From Epiperipatus broadwayi (taxonomy: Eukaryota; Onychophora; Udeonychophora; Euonychophora; Peripatidae), in NCBI GenBank assembly GCA_028023455.1, contig JAQFVV010000142.1, positions 2,477,740-2,541,739 on the forward strand: DNA of 64,000 nt, given 5' to 3'. Each line of letters opens with the position of its first letter. Position 1 is the stretch's first letter. The position numbers and the translations under genes are program-made. Shown here one piece after another: positions 48,072 through 59,362 of the stretch. The notes under the pieces are model-generated. The model worked only from the letters and a program-made list of their open reading frames with translations. It ran no database searches and was not told where the DNA came from.

Positions 48072-51000
48072 ATGAAGAAGAATAACCAATGGTCAGAATT
48101 TCATAAACAAAAATACTTGTGGCAGGGGTAGATTCACTTGATGTTAAATAAATATTCTATAACGGGATGATCCTTTTCAGGACTTAAGGAAGTCGCATCT
48201 AACTATATTCGGACTTTGAGTCTTCTTATAGAATGCCATGGATGATGTGATTTAAAATATAATCCAATCCACTTCTCTATTAATAACCTCGTTACTCTCG
48301 GAATTCGAGCTCAGAGTAGAAATCGCAATGGACTCTCTTCAGGCATTTCCATAAATATTCCATAGTAATGATAAATTTAGTATAAGCTTTATATAACTTC
48401 TTTACAAATATTAAATCACTAAGTTGATTCAACATATATATGCATGAGTATGTATATTTATAATTATTGGTTTTATAAAATGACTAAATAAAATAAACAA
48501 ACGAGACCTCTTTAATTTTAAAATCAAGTTTAACACATTTTAACCAGTAATAGGAACAAAAATATTATCACGTAAATAATTAAAAATATTAAAATTTAGA
48601 ATTACAATCTGTGCTTATATATGATACAATAATAAACTATTTAACATCCAAAAAAACCATAATGTAATTATTTACATATATATAATTTAAAATCATGTGT
48701 AAAATAAATAATACCACCATACATTATAAATCTACATATTGTGTCATTAAAATGATTCAGTTTGTGTTTTATGTTTGTACCAGCTAACAACCATTCACAC
48801 TAGAATAACAATATAATGTATTCTTATATTAATTATGTTATTGATTAAAAAGAAATTATGATAATTGTCAGGTAAGGTTCAATTTGGAATATAATAAAAC
48901 TTACTTCCAAATTGAAATAATTTAAAAACTTTTACCTTAGTCAACGGTCGCTTTCATCAGAGCATATATCAAAATATCAACATCTAGATTTTATTAAATA
49001 ACTAAAATAAAATGTTCATCTTATCAGTTCTCCATTTATTCTGTTAAGATCAATTTGATAAGCAAAATAATTTTTCCAGTAAATACAATTTATTCACAAA
49101 GGAAATAAAGTTTAAGAGTTATTAAAGTACACAATGAAGTAATCCAAGACGAGAAAGAATAATGGTTGTATATCCCTTCTTAGACTAAATAAAATGACGA
49201 TAAATGTTGAAAGATAAAGTTCATTGATCATCCTTCGAAGAGGCCATCCAAATATTCATTCCTTTAAATATTTGCGTATTAAAATATTTAACATCTTCTT
49301 CATTAAAATAGTCCATTATTAAGGCAGCTTTTTTAATGGAAATTATGATGATTATATTTTAGGCATTAAGTAGGAATAAATTTACATGTTCAGGTTTAAA
49401 ACATCAGCAGAAATCTTTGGCATAAATTGTCTAGCCAGAGAACATCTTTGTAAATTTTTGTCTTCTTAAACATATATTTTGAAAACTCATTTCGAAGACG
49501 TTGATTTCTCTTATAACCTTGTCACTTTAAATGATTATTTTTTGTAGTTCTTTATAATATTAAAAATAAGTAAATTAATTACTTGAAGAAAGTAATTAAA
49601 ATAGTGAATCTTCTTTTTTTCTTAAATGTGTTCTAAATTCGAACACATTTAAATTTACCAACTAGTTATTGCTTTAACTAAATAGAAGATTATTGTTATA
49701 ACAATGTTAGTTTGTTTTTATACTTGGATTAATTTCTGAAAGCATATCACATAATCATGCTCACGCTCTCTATTGTTTAAATATACAATTTGTAATGAAT
49801 TCCAAACATTTATTTCCTTTGTTTCAACTGATAAAATGCAATGTTGACTTAAGGCTTGGTCAATGTCAAGTTTTGGTTAATAAAAAAATACTATTAGTTG
49901 GAAACATTTATTTATGTATGCATATAAATAAATTAAGAATAATTCATTTTTAGAATTATTCTTTTAATATTTAATTAGTTTATGTATATAGCTGATATAT
50001 AAAAAGCTTAAGATAGGTGTAGGTTATTTATATCTGTTAATTTGATATAGACACAGGTAAATTCATAAAGAATCAAATTGTTTTAGGTGAGGCTCATGTG
50101 GTACTCTCACAATTCACTTCAGTATTTTTCATTTAAAAAGCTATTATATTTTAAAACCAATTAGTTATATAAATTCTAAGCTAAATTTCTATTTTGTTTT
50201 AGTTTTGTGATTATACTTTATTGCAGAATTATTTTTATTTTGTTTTTGTTATCAGACAAACTTATTTATATTATCATTCATAATTTGAATGAGAGATTGC
50301 AAAGGTATGCCAACAAAGAATCACAAGATTTTCGTTGTTTTCTTTATTGATTAAAATAAGCATCAATTCACTCTATTTACTTTAATCCAGAGCTATTTAT
50401 CATGAGCTTGAGTAATCAATTGATAACCAGATGGGAGTATTACATCATTATCCCTGGACAAAGATCTCTGGTTATTTTTAGTAAAGACCTGAATTTATAT
50501 TCAAACATCTAAAAACCTAAAATTTAAATATCTTAAAATTTTAAACTCAAGCCAACTTGCTTATTTCGATATAAAGTTTTGACACCAGACCAATAGCTAT
50601 ATATTTTAGGGATCTCAGTTTTTATGCCTATGCTTTAAATGTGCTCCATGTGATAATCGAAAATTTGTTCAAGCTGCAAATCAACTTAGATTTTTTTTAT
50701 AAAGTTAATCATAAAAATAGCTATTTAAAAGCCTATTTTACACAACATGAATGCACATATTTTAGATTTAATGGCAACGTATATTTTTTTATTTATACAT
50801 TAAGATTTTTACAGAATTAATGTTCAATTTGATTTTTTTTTTTTAAAATTATGTTAAAATTCTAGGTTTTCTTAACGTAAACCCCTGGCTCAGTATTTCT
50901 AGGGCTATAGCTCTTGTTTTTATCAGTAGTGAATAAATTTTTTTTTTGGGTTAAGATATTGACACTTATTTGATTAATTCAGATTTTTTGAGAGCTTTAT

Positions 51001-51390
51001 TTTTATATATTAATAGTTAGATTTCTGTTGTCCATATGAAAGAAAATCCAAATTTTTCTTGTGATCTAAAAAAATTTTTATAGTTTCATCAAGACCAGAC
51101 TAGAATCTTGTCAAACAAATGTCAATATTTTGCTATTTACAAAATCATTTATTTTATCTTGCATTTCTGTCATATACCATTTTTTATAACTTAGAATTAA
51201 CTTTCTTTCCAATATATATATATATATTAGTAATATTTATTGTTTAAAACTTAAATATTACGATGATATATTTTATTATAAAGCATTGTGTAGCAATAGA
51301 AAAGTGCTTGGACAATTTAGTATTATATGGTATATATTTGGCAATGCAATAAGAAAGAGTAGTTATTATATTTTATTAACAATATTACAC
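48072..51390. other. AT-rich non-coding DNA
   Basis: No gene recognised. A small hairpin (AAATGTGTTC / GAACACATTT) lies at about 49624-49650. Confidence 0.45.
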
Positions 51391-51870
51391 ATATATATAA
51401 TCTTATAACTGAATATATATAAATACAGTAATTAGATATATGTAAAGTATAATTTTAAAGTTTTTATCCACTCAAGAGTGCTTTCGATTATCCTCGTAGT
51501 CTTTGTTAACTAATGCTTTGAAAGACCAACCTTCCCACAATTCCGTGGTGCCTGTCTGTTAATTAAGTCTTCTCTGTATTTGTATATTAGCATAGCTTTC
51601 TTTATTTTCCTTTTATTATTTTTTTCAATTTGCAAGTTGAAAAAAATAACAACAAAAGGAAAATAAAGGAAACAAGACTTAATTAACAAACAGGCAGCAA
51701 ATGTTAAGATCACAGAATTGTGGGAAGGTTAGCCTTTCAAAGTGTTAGTTGACAAAGACTATGATGATAGACTAAAGCGCTCCTAAGTTGATAAAAATTT
51801 TAAAGTTATACTTTACATATATCTAATTACTGTATTTATAAATATTCAATTATAAGATTACATATATTGA
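51391..51870. repeat. Penelope-derived inverted repeat, ~220-bp arms
   Basis: 51391-51628 and 51650-51870 are imperfect reverse complements; for example CTTCCCACAATTCCGTG faces CACAGAATTGTGGGAAG. On the minus strand, 51640-51510 encodes NKRKIKKAMLIY, LINRQA and the RNCGKVG-like end of a Penelope-type C-terminus, comparable to 18027-17794. Penelope-like elements commonly occur with inverted terminal pieces, so this is probably a leftover of one. No RT core remains. Confidence 0.55.
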
Positions 51871-51904
51871 TTTGAAGAAATGCAGACATTGAATTATAAT
51901 ATTG

Positions 51905-52310
51905 TTTCGACCCTGTAATGCGGCTGCAAGAGGCGCTGTTTCTGTGACAACACACAGAAGCATTCAGGTTACAGGGCCAAAAGCAGCATTTTTCATTACT
52001 GCCGCTAGATGGCGCTGATCGTGACGTGTAAGTACATTTACCTTACGTCGTCTGCTACCAAAAACAAACAATAAACCATGTGGTGCTGATAGTCAGGCAT
52101 AAGCAAATTTTGCAAACATCGTCTGCTAACAGTGACTACCAAGAACATTGGATGACCGATTGCCGGCGCTGTTGCCAGTCATGCGGTCGGCTAACAGCTA
52201 GAACAAAGAATATTAATATTCACTACGTGCTCTCTATGCACATATTTAATACAAAGATAACATATAATGTGAAGGTGTTAAATAATATAGAAGGCACAGC
52301 TATTTAAATC
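51905..52310 (+). promoter_or_regulatory. CpG-containing GC-richer block with a CRE-like site and splice-donor-like sequence
   Basis: This block stands out from AT-rich surroundings. It has facing CCCTGTAA (51911) and TTACAGGG (51969), a GTGACGTG CRE-like site near 52021, and facing GACGTGTAAG / CTTACGTC. An ATG at 52009 opens a short frame (MALIVT) leading to a strong donor-like GTAAGT at 52026. It might be a promoter or first exon, a non-autonomous element or an insulator; no downstream exon was recognised. The open frame 52080-52307 shows no known domain. Confidence 0.25.
52002..52015 (+). promoter_or_regulatory. CTCF-like motif
   Basis: CCGCTAGATGGCGC matches the CTCF core consensus CCASYAGRKGGCRS at all positions but the third. 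It overlaps ATGGCG, so a YY1-type reading (GCCATCT on the other strand) is an alternative. Confidence 0.35.
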
Positions 52311-52828
52311 TACTCTAACCAGTAATAATGTTACATTCCTTTTCACCTTCAGGTAAATCGATGTATTTTAAAAAAATTTTTTTAAAAATCTACCTTTTTT
52401 AAAAAATTATTTTCTCTAAAAATGGGTTGTTTTTAAAAATAAAAATTTTTACGACTTTCAACACTACTAAAAATCGGCCTTTTTTTAAAAAAAAATAAAA
52501 ATAAAAAAGCTAATTTTCGAAACTGCGTTATTTTTAAAGGTGATTGTTTGAAAAAAAAAATTTTTTAAACTAATACAAATTATATTTCGTTTTCAATTAT
52601 TCTTTCGCTATCGTGTTACTTTCAAAAGGTTTTTGTTCTTAAAACTAAACAAAATAAATCACACATTTAATAGAAAACAACGCTTTTTTTTATTAACAAT
52701 GCTACAATGAAACATTGATGTGCCGTAACAAGTAATAATGCATGCTTATTATGCACAAGCAAGAATTCGAATATGATTCATTTCTATCCATTCATTTTTA
52801 CAATATCTTTAGCCGAGAGAATTTTTCT

Positions 52829-53829
52829 GATCTGTTGTTCTGAACTTGTTTCTGTGCGATGTTTCTCTTATTACAATTGTTTTAAGTTCTATTATTCTAT
52901 TTCTAAAATTCATATTTTAACTAAAAACCGTATATTGCAGTTTATAGAGATTTTGATCTGTTTATCAAAGTGTTTCATTCACTATAAATATTTTTAAATT
53001 ACTTCAAAGAAAACAACCAAACTCTCCTTTAAATATATTAAAATACATATTCAGTTCAAATGTAAAAAAAGTTAACTGTACAATTTATGTATGCACATAC
53101 ATGTATTATTTGTAATATAAGATCTAAATAACTCAACTATACTTAAGTGGTCAGTGAAAAAGCAGATCTGTTGTTCTGAACTTGTTTTTGTGCTATGCTT
53201 TTCTTATTACAATTGTTTTAAGTTCTGTTATTCTATTTCTAAAATTCACTAAAAACTGTATATTGCAGTTTATAGAGATTTTGATCTGTTTATCAAAGAG
53301 TTTCGTTCACAATAAATATTTTTAAATTACTTCAAAGAAAACAAACCAAACACTCCTTTAAATATATTAAAATACCTATGCAGTTCAAATGTAAAAAAGT
53401 TACCTGTACAATTTATGTATGCACATACATGTATTATTTGTAATATAAGATCTAAATAACTCAACTATACTTAAGTGGTCAGTCAAAAAGCAGATCTGTT
53501 GTTCTGAACTTGTTTCTGTGCTATGCTTCTCTTATTACAATTGTTTTAAGTTCTGTTATTCTATTTCTAAAATTCATATTTTAACTAAAAACCATATATT
53601 GCAGTTTATATAGATTTTGATCTGTTTATCAAAGAGTTTCGTTCACAATAAATATTTTTAAATTACTTCAAAGAAAACAAACCAAACTCTCCTTTAAATA
53701 TATTAAAATACCTATTCAGTTCAAATGTAAAAAAAGTTAACTGTACAATTTATATATGCACATACATGTATTATTTGTAATATAAGATCTAAATAACTAA
53801 ACTATACTTAAGTGGTCAATCAAAAAGCA
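52829..53829. repeat. Three-unit tandem satellite (~330 bp)
   Basis: Three near-identical units start with GATCTGTTGTTCTGAACTTG at 52829, 53165 and 53493 and end with TTAAGTGGTCAGT(G/C)AAAAAGCA. Lengths are 336, 328 and about 337 bp, differing mostly by small indels such as the missing CATATTTTAA in unit 2. Non-coding. High mutual similarity implies recent amplification or ongoing homogenisation. Confidence 0.9.
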
Positions 53830-54792
53830 GATTTTATTGCTCTAACAATTTTCTGAATAAGCTCTTGATTATCATCCATTTTTGAAATAATCCATAGAAA
53901 AACATTTCCATTTACTTAATATCATAAATGATATATAAATTTATAAACCATTCAAGTTTTACTATCTTTGGTAAAAAATACATTTATTAAAATTAATGTG
54001 TGTAAGCAATAAAGCATCAAACACATTTTTGTGAAATAACAAACAAAATATAGGATTCATAAAATTGAAGAGTATGGACAAGACCCTTATTATCAGTTCC
54101 AATTTGCTGTGAAGAGATGTTGCTTATAAGTATATTCTACATATTATTATTGTATTCTTTGTAGGCTGAATAAAATATTAGAGAATTGCAGTTTGTGTAG
54201 TGTGTGGTGATTTATCCATAAACTCTCTTCAGTGTAAAAATCGAATAGAAATATTCAAGTTGTATTTAAAACTTTAGGATCATTTTCATAACTAAAAATG
54301 TCATATACTCACAAGGAAATTTCAAAATAATATGTTTAATAAGTGTGGCAACAGTAAGATATTACAGAGACTCAGGAAAAAAAGATTTAGAGAAAAATGC
54401 AAAAGGAAACAACGCAAGATGTAAATTAATGAAGATAGGACAATAATTTAAGAGATGAGAGAGACAGTGCCATCCACTGATTTAAGTTGCAGGTTAAAAA
54501 TATACACATTTAATATCTTTATTGATGGATAGAATTTAAAATTTCATGGTCTATAAAACAAACAGATTGAGGAACTATTTTTGAAATTTGGATTGTTTTG
54601 TTTAAAAAGTTAAGAAAAAACATTGCAGTCAACTGCATTTAAAGTATTAAGAGCAACATAGAATGTATGAGGGTCCATTGAAATAGATATGAATGTTTGA
54701 TGCTTACATTAGACTTGTATACTGTTAAAATTAAAACTATTAGTTCTCAAGTAATTTGGAAGACATTGCCTGTCAAAATTGGATGATCATTG
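53830..54792. other. AT-rich DNA, no gene recognised
   Basis: Nothing specific. The last ~300 bp (54480-54792) gives protein-like but stop-broken translations on the plus strand that I could not assign. Confidence 0.35.
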
Positions 54793-55339
54793 AAAATTAT
54801 ATATGATCTTAATAGCCTAAAATTCAGAAACCTGATAGTACAGTCATTGCCAGTATGCTGTTTCTTTCTTTCATTATTGAATTAGTAATATCACCACAGC
54901 TTGTAAAAGTAATTACTTATTATAAGAGTTTAACCATGAGTTAATTTTTTCCATAATTACGCTGTTAAAAGTGTTGTTAATTTTGACATAGGATATGTCG
55001 AGATGAACGTCTAAACATTATGAAAAAATTTTGAGAAAAGTAAAGGCAATACATTTTTAGTAGATATTTTGCAAGCTCAGGATTTATTAATGAAAGCTGA
55101 AATCTAATTAGAATTTTGCAATAGGTCACTATTTACTTTATGATAGAACCATCAAAGTGAGAGTCATGTGATGCTGCATACAGTTGAGAAATGATCAATT
55201 ACTTGTTCAGTAATTGAAGGTTATTGTTTTATCATGATATAAGTATATTATCTGCAAAAGCTAATGAATATGTATTTATTTTTAATAATGGTAGAAAAAG
55301 TATAATTAAATTTGCATATTAAAGTAAAACAAGATCAAA
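54793..55339 (+). repeat. Left arm of a ~545-bp inverted repeat around an RTE element
   Basis: The reverse complement matches 58147-58690 along its whole length with scattered substitutions; for example CCTGATAGTACAGTCATTGC here faces GCAATGACTGTACTATCAGG there. The arms enclose the RTE remnant at 55836-58140. Neither arm shows a recognisable domain. Confidence 0.85.
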
Positions 55340-55549
55340 GGGATTATTCTTATACTGCACTTTTAGGACCTTAAGTAAATAATCTATGTATATATAAAAA
55401 AAAATTGATAGAATTTTTTAGTTGGATAAGTACAAAATACATTAGATCCAAGGAACTATAAAGGTAAATGCTACTTTATAGTTAATACTGATTGATAATT
55501 TGGAATTAAGGTAAATGTCATTTCTATCAGATCTATGAAAATTAAAACA

Positions 55550-55884
55550 GGCAAAACTCTCCATACAGTAGTACCACTCTGTGCCAACCAGAGTAATATA
55601 AGATATTGAGCTTAGATTAAAAATATTTCTTGTGTTTTCAATTTCATAGTTTTATATTAAGTAGAGATAAATGGTTCTTGCTGGAGAAGTGCATTAGATC
55701 CTAAGATCTATGTGCAGTGCTCTCAGATCCAAAACTCCTCACTGACAAAGGCCATGAGCCAGAAACTAGTCTGGGGATATTGAATGAGTAGGCATTAGAT
55801 AGGGATTTTATGCACAAGCCACCTTCTGGCATCCATTGATTACTCTGGTTGGCACAGGGTGGCACTACTGTATGAAGTTTTGCC
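55550..55884. repeat. Inner inverted repeat, ~46-bp arms
   Basis: 55550-55596 and 55840-55884 are near-perfect inverse copies (TTACTCTGGTTGGCACAG(G/A)GTGG on the right arm and its reverse complement on the left). They bracket about 240 bp of non-coding DNA and lie just upstream of the RTE coding remnant. Possibly a small MITE or foldback nested in the larger structure. Confidence 0.75.
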
Positions 55885-58140
55885 TTGTTTATAAACAATT
55901 ATATGCTAGTATAAGAGATGGTGATCATGTGATGAATTCTTATTTTGAGAAAAATGTTAAAAGGAAATGGACATGGAAGCATCCAAATGAAGGTACAGCA
56001 GAATTGGATTATATTTTGACTAACAGAAAATACATATTTCAAGTATATAATGTTCTTAATAAATTTAACACAGGAAGTGATCATCTATTAGTAAGATGTG
56101 AGATACGTGTTAATGCAAAACTAGAGAGACAAAAATTATTTAAAAAAACAACATTTACAGTTGATATTCCTAATCTTCAGAAACATTCTAATGAATTTAA
56201 ATTAGAACTTACAAATAGGTTTCAAGTATTAGTAGATTTTGAACATGATTCAGATTTGAATGAAATTACTATGAAAATAACTGATACACTTTTAAAAACT
56301 GCAACAAAAATAGCTGGTTGAAAAAAAGCAGCAATTGACCAATAAAATTTCTACTGAGACTAGAGAATTTTTGAAGAAAAGAAGGAATATGAAGATATAC
56401 AAAAATGATGCATTAAAAAAAATTGAATATCTCTCATTTTGTAAAATGATATGGAAAAGAGTTGAAAATGATATAAGAAAGTATAATTGTGAACTGGCAA
56501 GAAACTCTGTAGAAGAGAATAAAAGTCTCAAGAGTGTAAAACAAGATTTTGGTATTGGTAGGAAATTTATATCTGCAATAAGAAAAAAAGATTGAATTAT
56601 TACTAAAAAGAGAGTTGACATCAGGAAATGGATAGAATACTTTTCCTATATCTATTACATCTTCTGAATTGCCCATAATTTTAAATGAAGAAATGAGACA
56701 TGCAGTTAAATAATGAAAAAAGGAAAGATTCCAGGTAATGATAGAATTATAATTGATATATTAAAAGAAGCAGATAAAGAAATATAATTTTTTTAGCAAA
56801 GTTATATACCAAATGTCTAAATGATAAAGATGTACCAAATGATTGGAAGAATGCAGTATTAATATTTAAAAAAGGTGATAAAGAAGATATTAGAAATTAC
56901 AGACCTATCAGCCTTTTATCAATTTTATACAAAATTTTTACCAAGATAATTACACCTCGTCTACAGAGAACATTGGATTTCCACCAACCAAGAGCGCAAG
57001 TTGGATTTAAAAGTGGTTTTAGTACAGTAGGTCATATCCAGATATTGAGAGAAGTTATAGAAGAGACAAATGAATATGAGTTGCCATTATGTTTTGAATT
57101 TGTAGGTTATAAAAAGGCATTTGAATCTATACACATTTCTTCAGTGAGTAAAGAATTGGATCATCAAGGTATAGATCCAGGATAATGTCATATTTTAAAG
57201 AATATTTATAGAAATGCAACAGCAACAATTAGATTATGTAATGATACTGGGAAAGTCAATATTGAGAAAGGTGTAAGAAAGGGTGACTCCATATCTCCAA
57301 TACTTTTTACAGCATTGCTGCAAGAAGTATTTAGTGGATTAAAATGGGAAGCTAAAGAAGTGAAAGTAAATGCAGATTATTAAAGTCATTTAGATTTTGT
57401 AGAAGATGTAATTGTTTTTGCTAGTAATGCTTTACATCTACAGGAAATGTTGCAGAAGTTATCAGATGAAAGTAGGACTAAAGATAAATGTTAAAAAGAC
57501 TAAAGTAATGTTCAATGGAGTCTCTTAACATATAAAAATAAAGATTGATTATGAAGAGTTAGAAGAAGTTAACAGCTACAAATACCTTAGTCAGATTATT
57601 AATACAGATGGAAACATAATGGATGAAATTAATCATAGAATTAAACTTGGTTGTAGTGTGTTTGGTAGAAATAACTTGATACTAAAAGGAAATATGCCTA
57701 TGTGTTTGAAAAGGTAGATTTTTAATAAATGTGTTTTACCAGTTCTTACTTATGGATCTGAAACTTGGACACTTAATAGAAGATCAATACAGATATTTCA
57801 GACCATTCAAAAAAGTATGGAGAGATGCATGTTGGGAGTAACAAGAAGATATTGAAAACACAATATATGGGTAAGAGAACAAACAGGTGTTACTGACCTC
57901 ATTGAAAAAATTAAAAGATTGAAGTAAAGTTGGGATGGACATATTGCTAGAAGAGATGATAATAAAAGGACAATTGAAATCTTAAACTGGATTCCAAAGA
58001 TTGTAAAAGACCCAAAAAGAGACCACATGTGAGATGGATGGATGAAATAAAAAAGTGTGCAGGGGTGATGTGGATAAGAGAAGCTAAAGATCGGAGATGG
58101 ATTAAACTTGGAGAGTGGATTGATAATGGTTGTTGATGAT
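55836..58140 (+). pseudogene. RTE-type LINE remnant (endonuclease end, RT, post-RT)
   Basis: Plus-strand remnant with many stops and shifts. The endonuclease C-terminus lies in 55836-56321 (AELDYILTN, GSDHLLVR with the S-D-H motif). Basic, coiled linker frames follow to 56595. RT blocks then appear: YRPISLLS..YKIFTKI near 56900, and QVGFKSGFSTVGHIQIL in 56973-57185. The first catalytic block has become FVGYKKAFES; the usual Asp residues are lost. GVRKGDSISPILFTALL is at about 57270. The FADD box has become FVED (57396-57407). Post-RT motifs follow: NSYKYLSQII, VLPVLTYGSETWTLN, VREQTGVTDLI and SWDGHIARRDDN. The family is RTE-like; this copy cannot encode an active enzyme. The fragment at 31470-32150 is a close relative. 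Confidence 0.75.
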
Positions 58141-58146
58141 GATGAT

Positions 58147-58690
58147 CTTGTTTTACTTTAATATGAAAATTTAATTACACTTTTTCTACCATTATTAAAA
58201 ATAAATACATATTCATTAGCTTTTGCAGATAATATACTTATATCATGATAAAACAATAACCTTCAATTATTGAACAAGTAATTAATAATTTCTCAACTGT
58301 ATGCAACATCACATGACTCTCACTTTGATGGTTCTATCATAAAGTAAATGAAGTGACCCATTGCAAAATTCTAATTAGATTTTAGCTTTCATTAATAAAT
58401 CCTGAGCTTGGAAAGTATCTACTAAAAATGTATTGCCTTTACTTTTCTCAAAATTTTTTCATAATGTGTAGACATTCATCTCGACATATCCTATGTTAAA
58501 ATTAACAACACTTTTAACAGCGTAATTATGGAACAAATTAACTCATTGTTAAACTCTTGTAATAAGTAACATTACTTTTACAAGCTGTCGTGATATTACT
58601 AATTCAATAATGAAAGAAAGAAACAGTGTACTGGCAATGACTGTACTATCAGGTTTCTGAATTTTAGGCTATTAAGATCATATATAATTT
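58147..58690 (-). repeat. Right arm of the ~545-bp inverted repeat
   Basis: Inverse copy of 54793-55339. It is followed within 15 bp by the assembly gap, so its outer boundary cannot be determined. Confidence 0.85.
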
Positions 58691-58704
58691 TGGTACTTTC
58701 TGGT

Positions 58705-59204
58705 NNNNNNNNNNNNNNNNNNNNNNNNNNNNNNNNNNNNNNNNNNNNNNNNNNNNNNNNNNNNNNNNNNNNNNNNNNNNNNNNNNNNNNNNNNNNNNNN
58801 NNNNNNNNNNNNNNNNNNNNNNNNNNNNNNNNNNNNNNNNNNNNNNNNNNNNNNNNNNNNNNNNNNNNNNNNNNNNNNNNNNNNNNNNNNNNNNNNNNNN
58901 NNNNNNNNNNNNNNNNNNNNNNNNNNNNNNNNNNNNNNNNNNNNNNNNNNNNNNNNNNNNNNNNNNNNNNNNNNNNNNNNNNNNNNNNNNNNNNNNNNNN
59001 NNNNNNNNNNNNNNNNNNNNNNNNNNNNNNNNNNNNNNNNNNNNNNNNNNNNNNNNNNNNNNNNNNNNNNNNNNNNNNNNNNNNNNNNNNNNNNNNNNNN
59101 NNNNNNNNNNNNNNNNNNNNNNNNNNNNNNNNNNNNNNNNNNNNNNNNNNNNNNNNNNNNNNNNNNNNNNNNNNNNNNNNNNNNNNNNNNNNNNNNNNNN
59201 NNNN
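58705..59204. other. Assembly gap (500 N)
   Basis: Exactly 500 undetermined bases, a conventional placeholder length, so the true distance is unknown. It separates the right inverted arm from the 3' end of the intact LINE. Confidence 1.
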
Positions 59205-59242
59205 CACTATATTTTATGATATTTTAATAAATTGAGGAGCAC

Positions 59243-59267
59243 GATGTGATGTGATGTGATGTGATGT
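59243..59267 (-). repeat. (GATGT)5 in the LINE 3' UTR
   Basis: Same subterminal pentanucleotide block as at 13288-13312. One preceding base differs (GCACGATGT here, GCACTGATGT there). Confidence 0.85.
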
Positions 59268-59362
59268 ATTATGGCTTCTCCTTAAACGAAGTCAAGAATA
59301 TCTCAGCAATTATGCCCAGATAAACCTGTTAGCCACTTTCTTTTACATTCCCCACTCTAAAT

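Noticed and set aside
52773-52997. 74-aa plus-strand frame
   Set aside because: Lies partly in the 330-bp satellite and its counterpart is not open in the other units; Phe/Ile/Ser-rich chance frame.
58599-59235. Open frames of ~180-200 aa spanning the N run
   Set aside because: They are open only because undetermined bases contain no stop codons.
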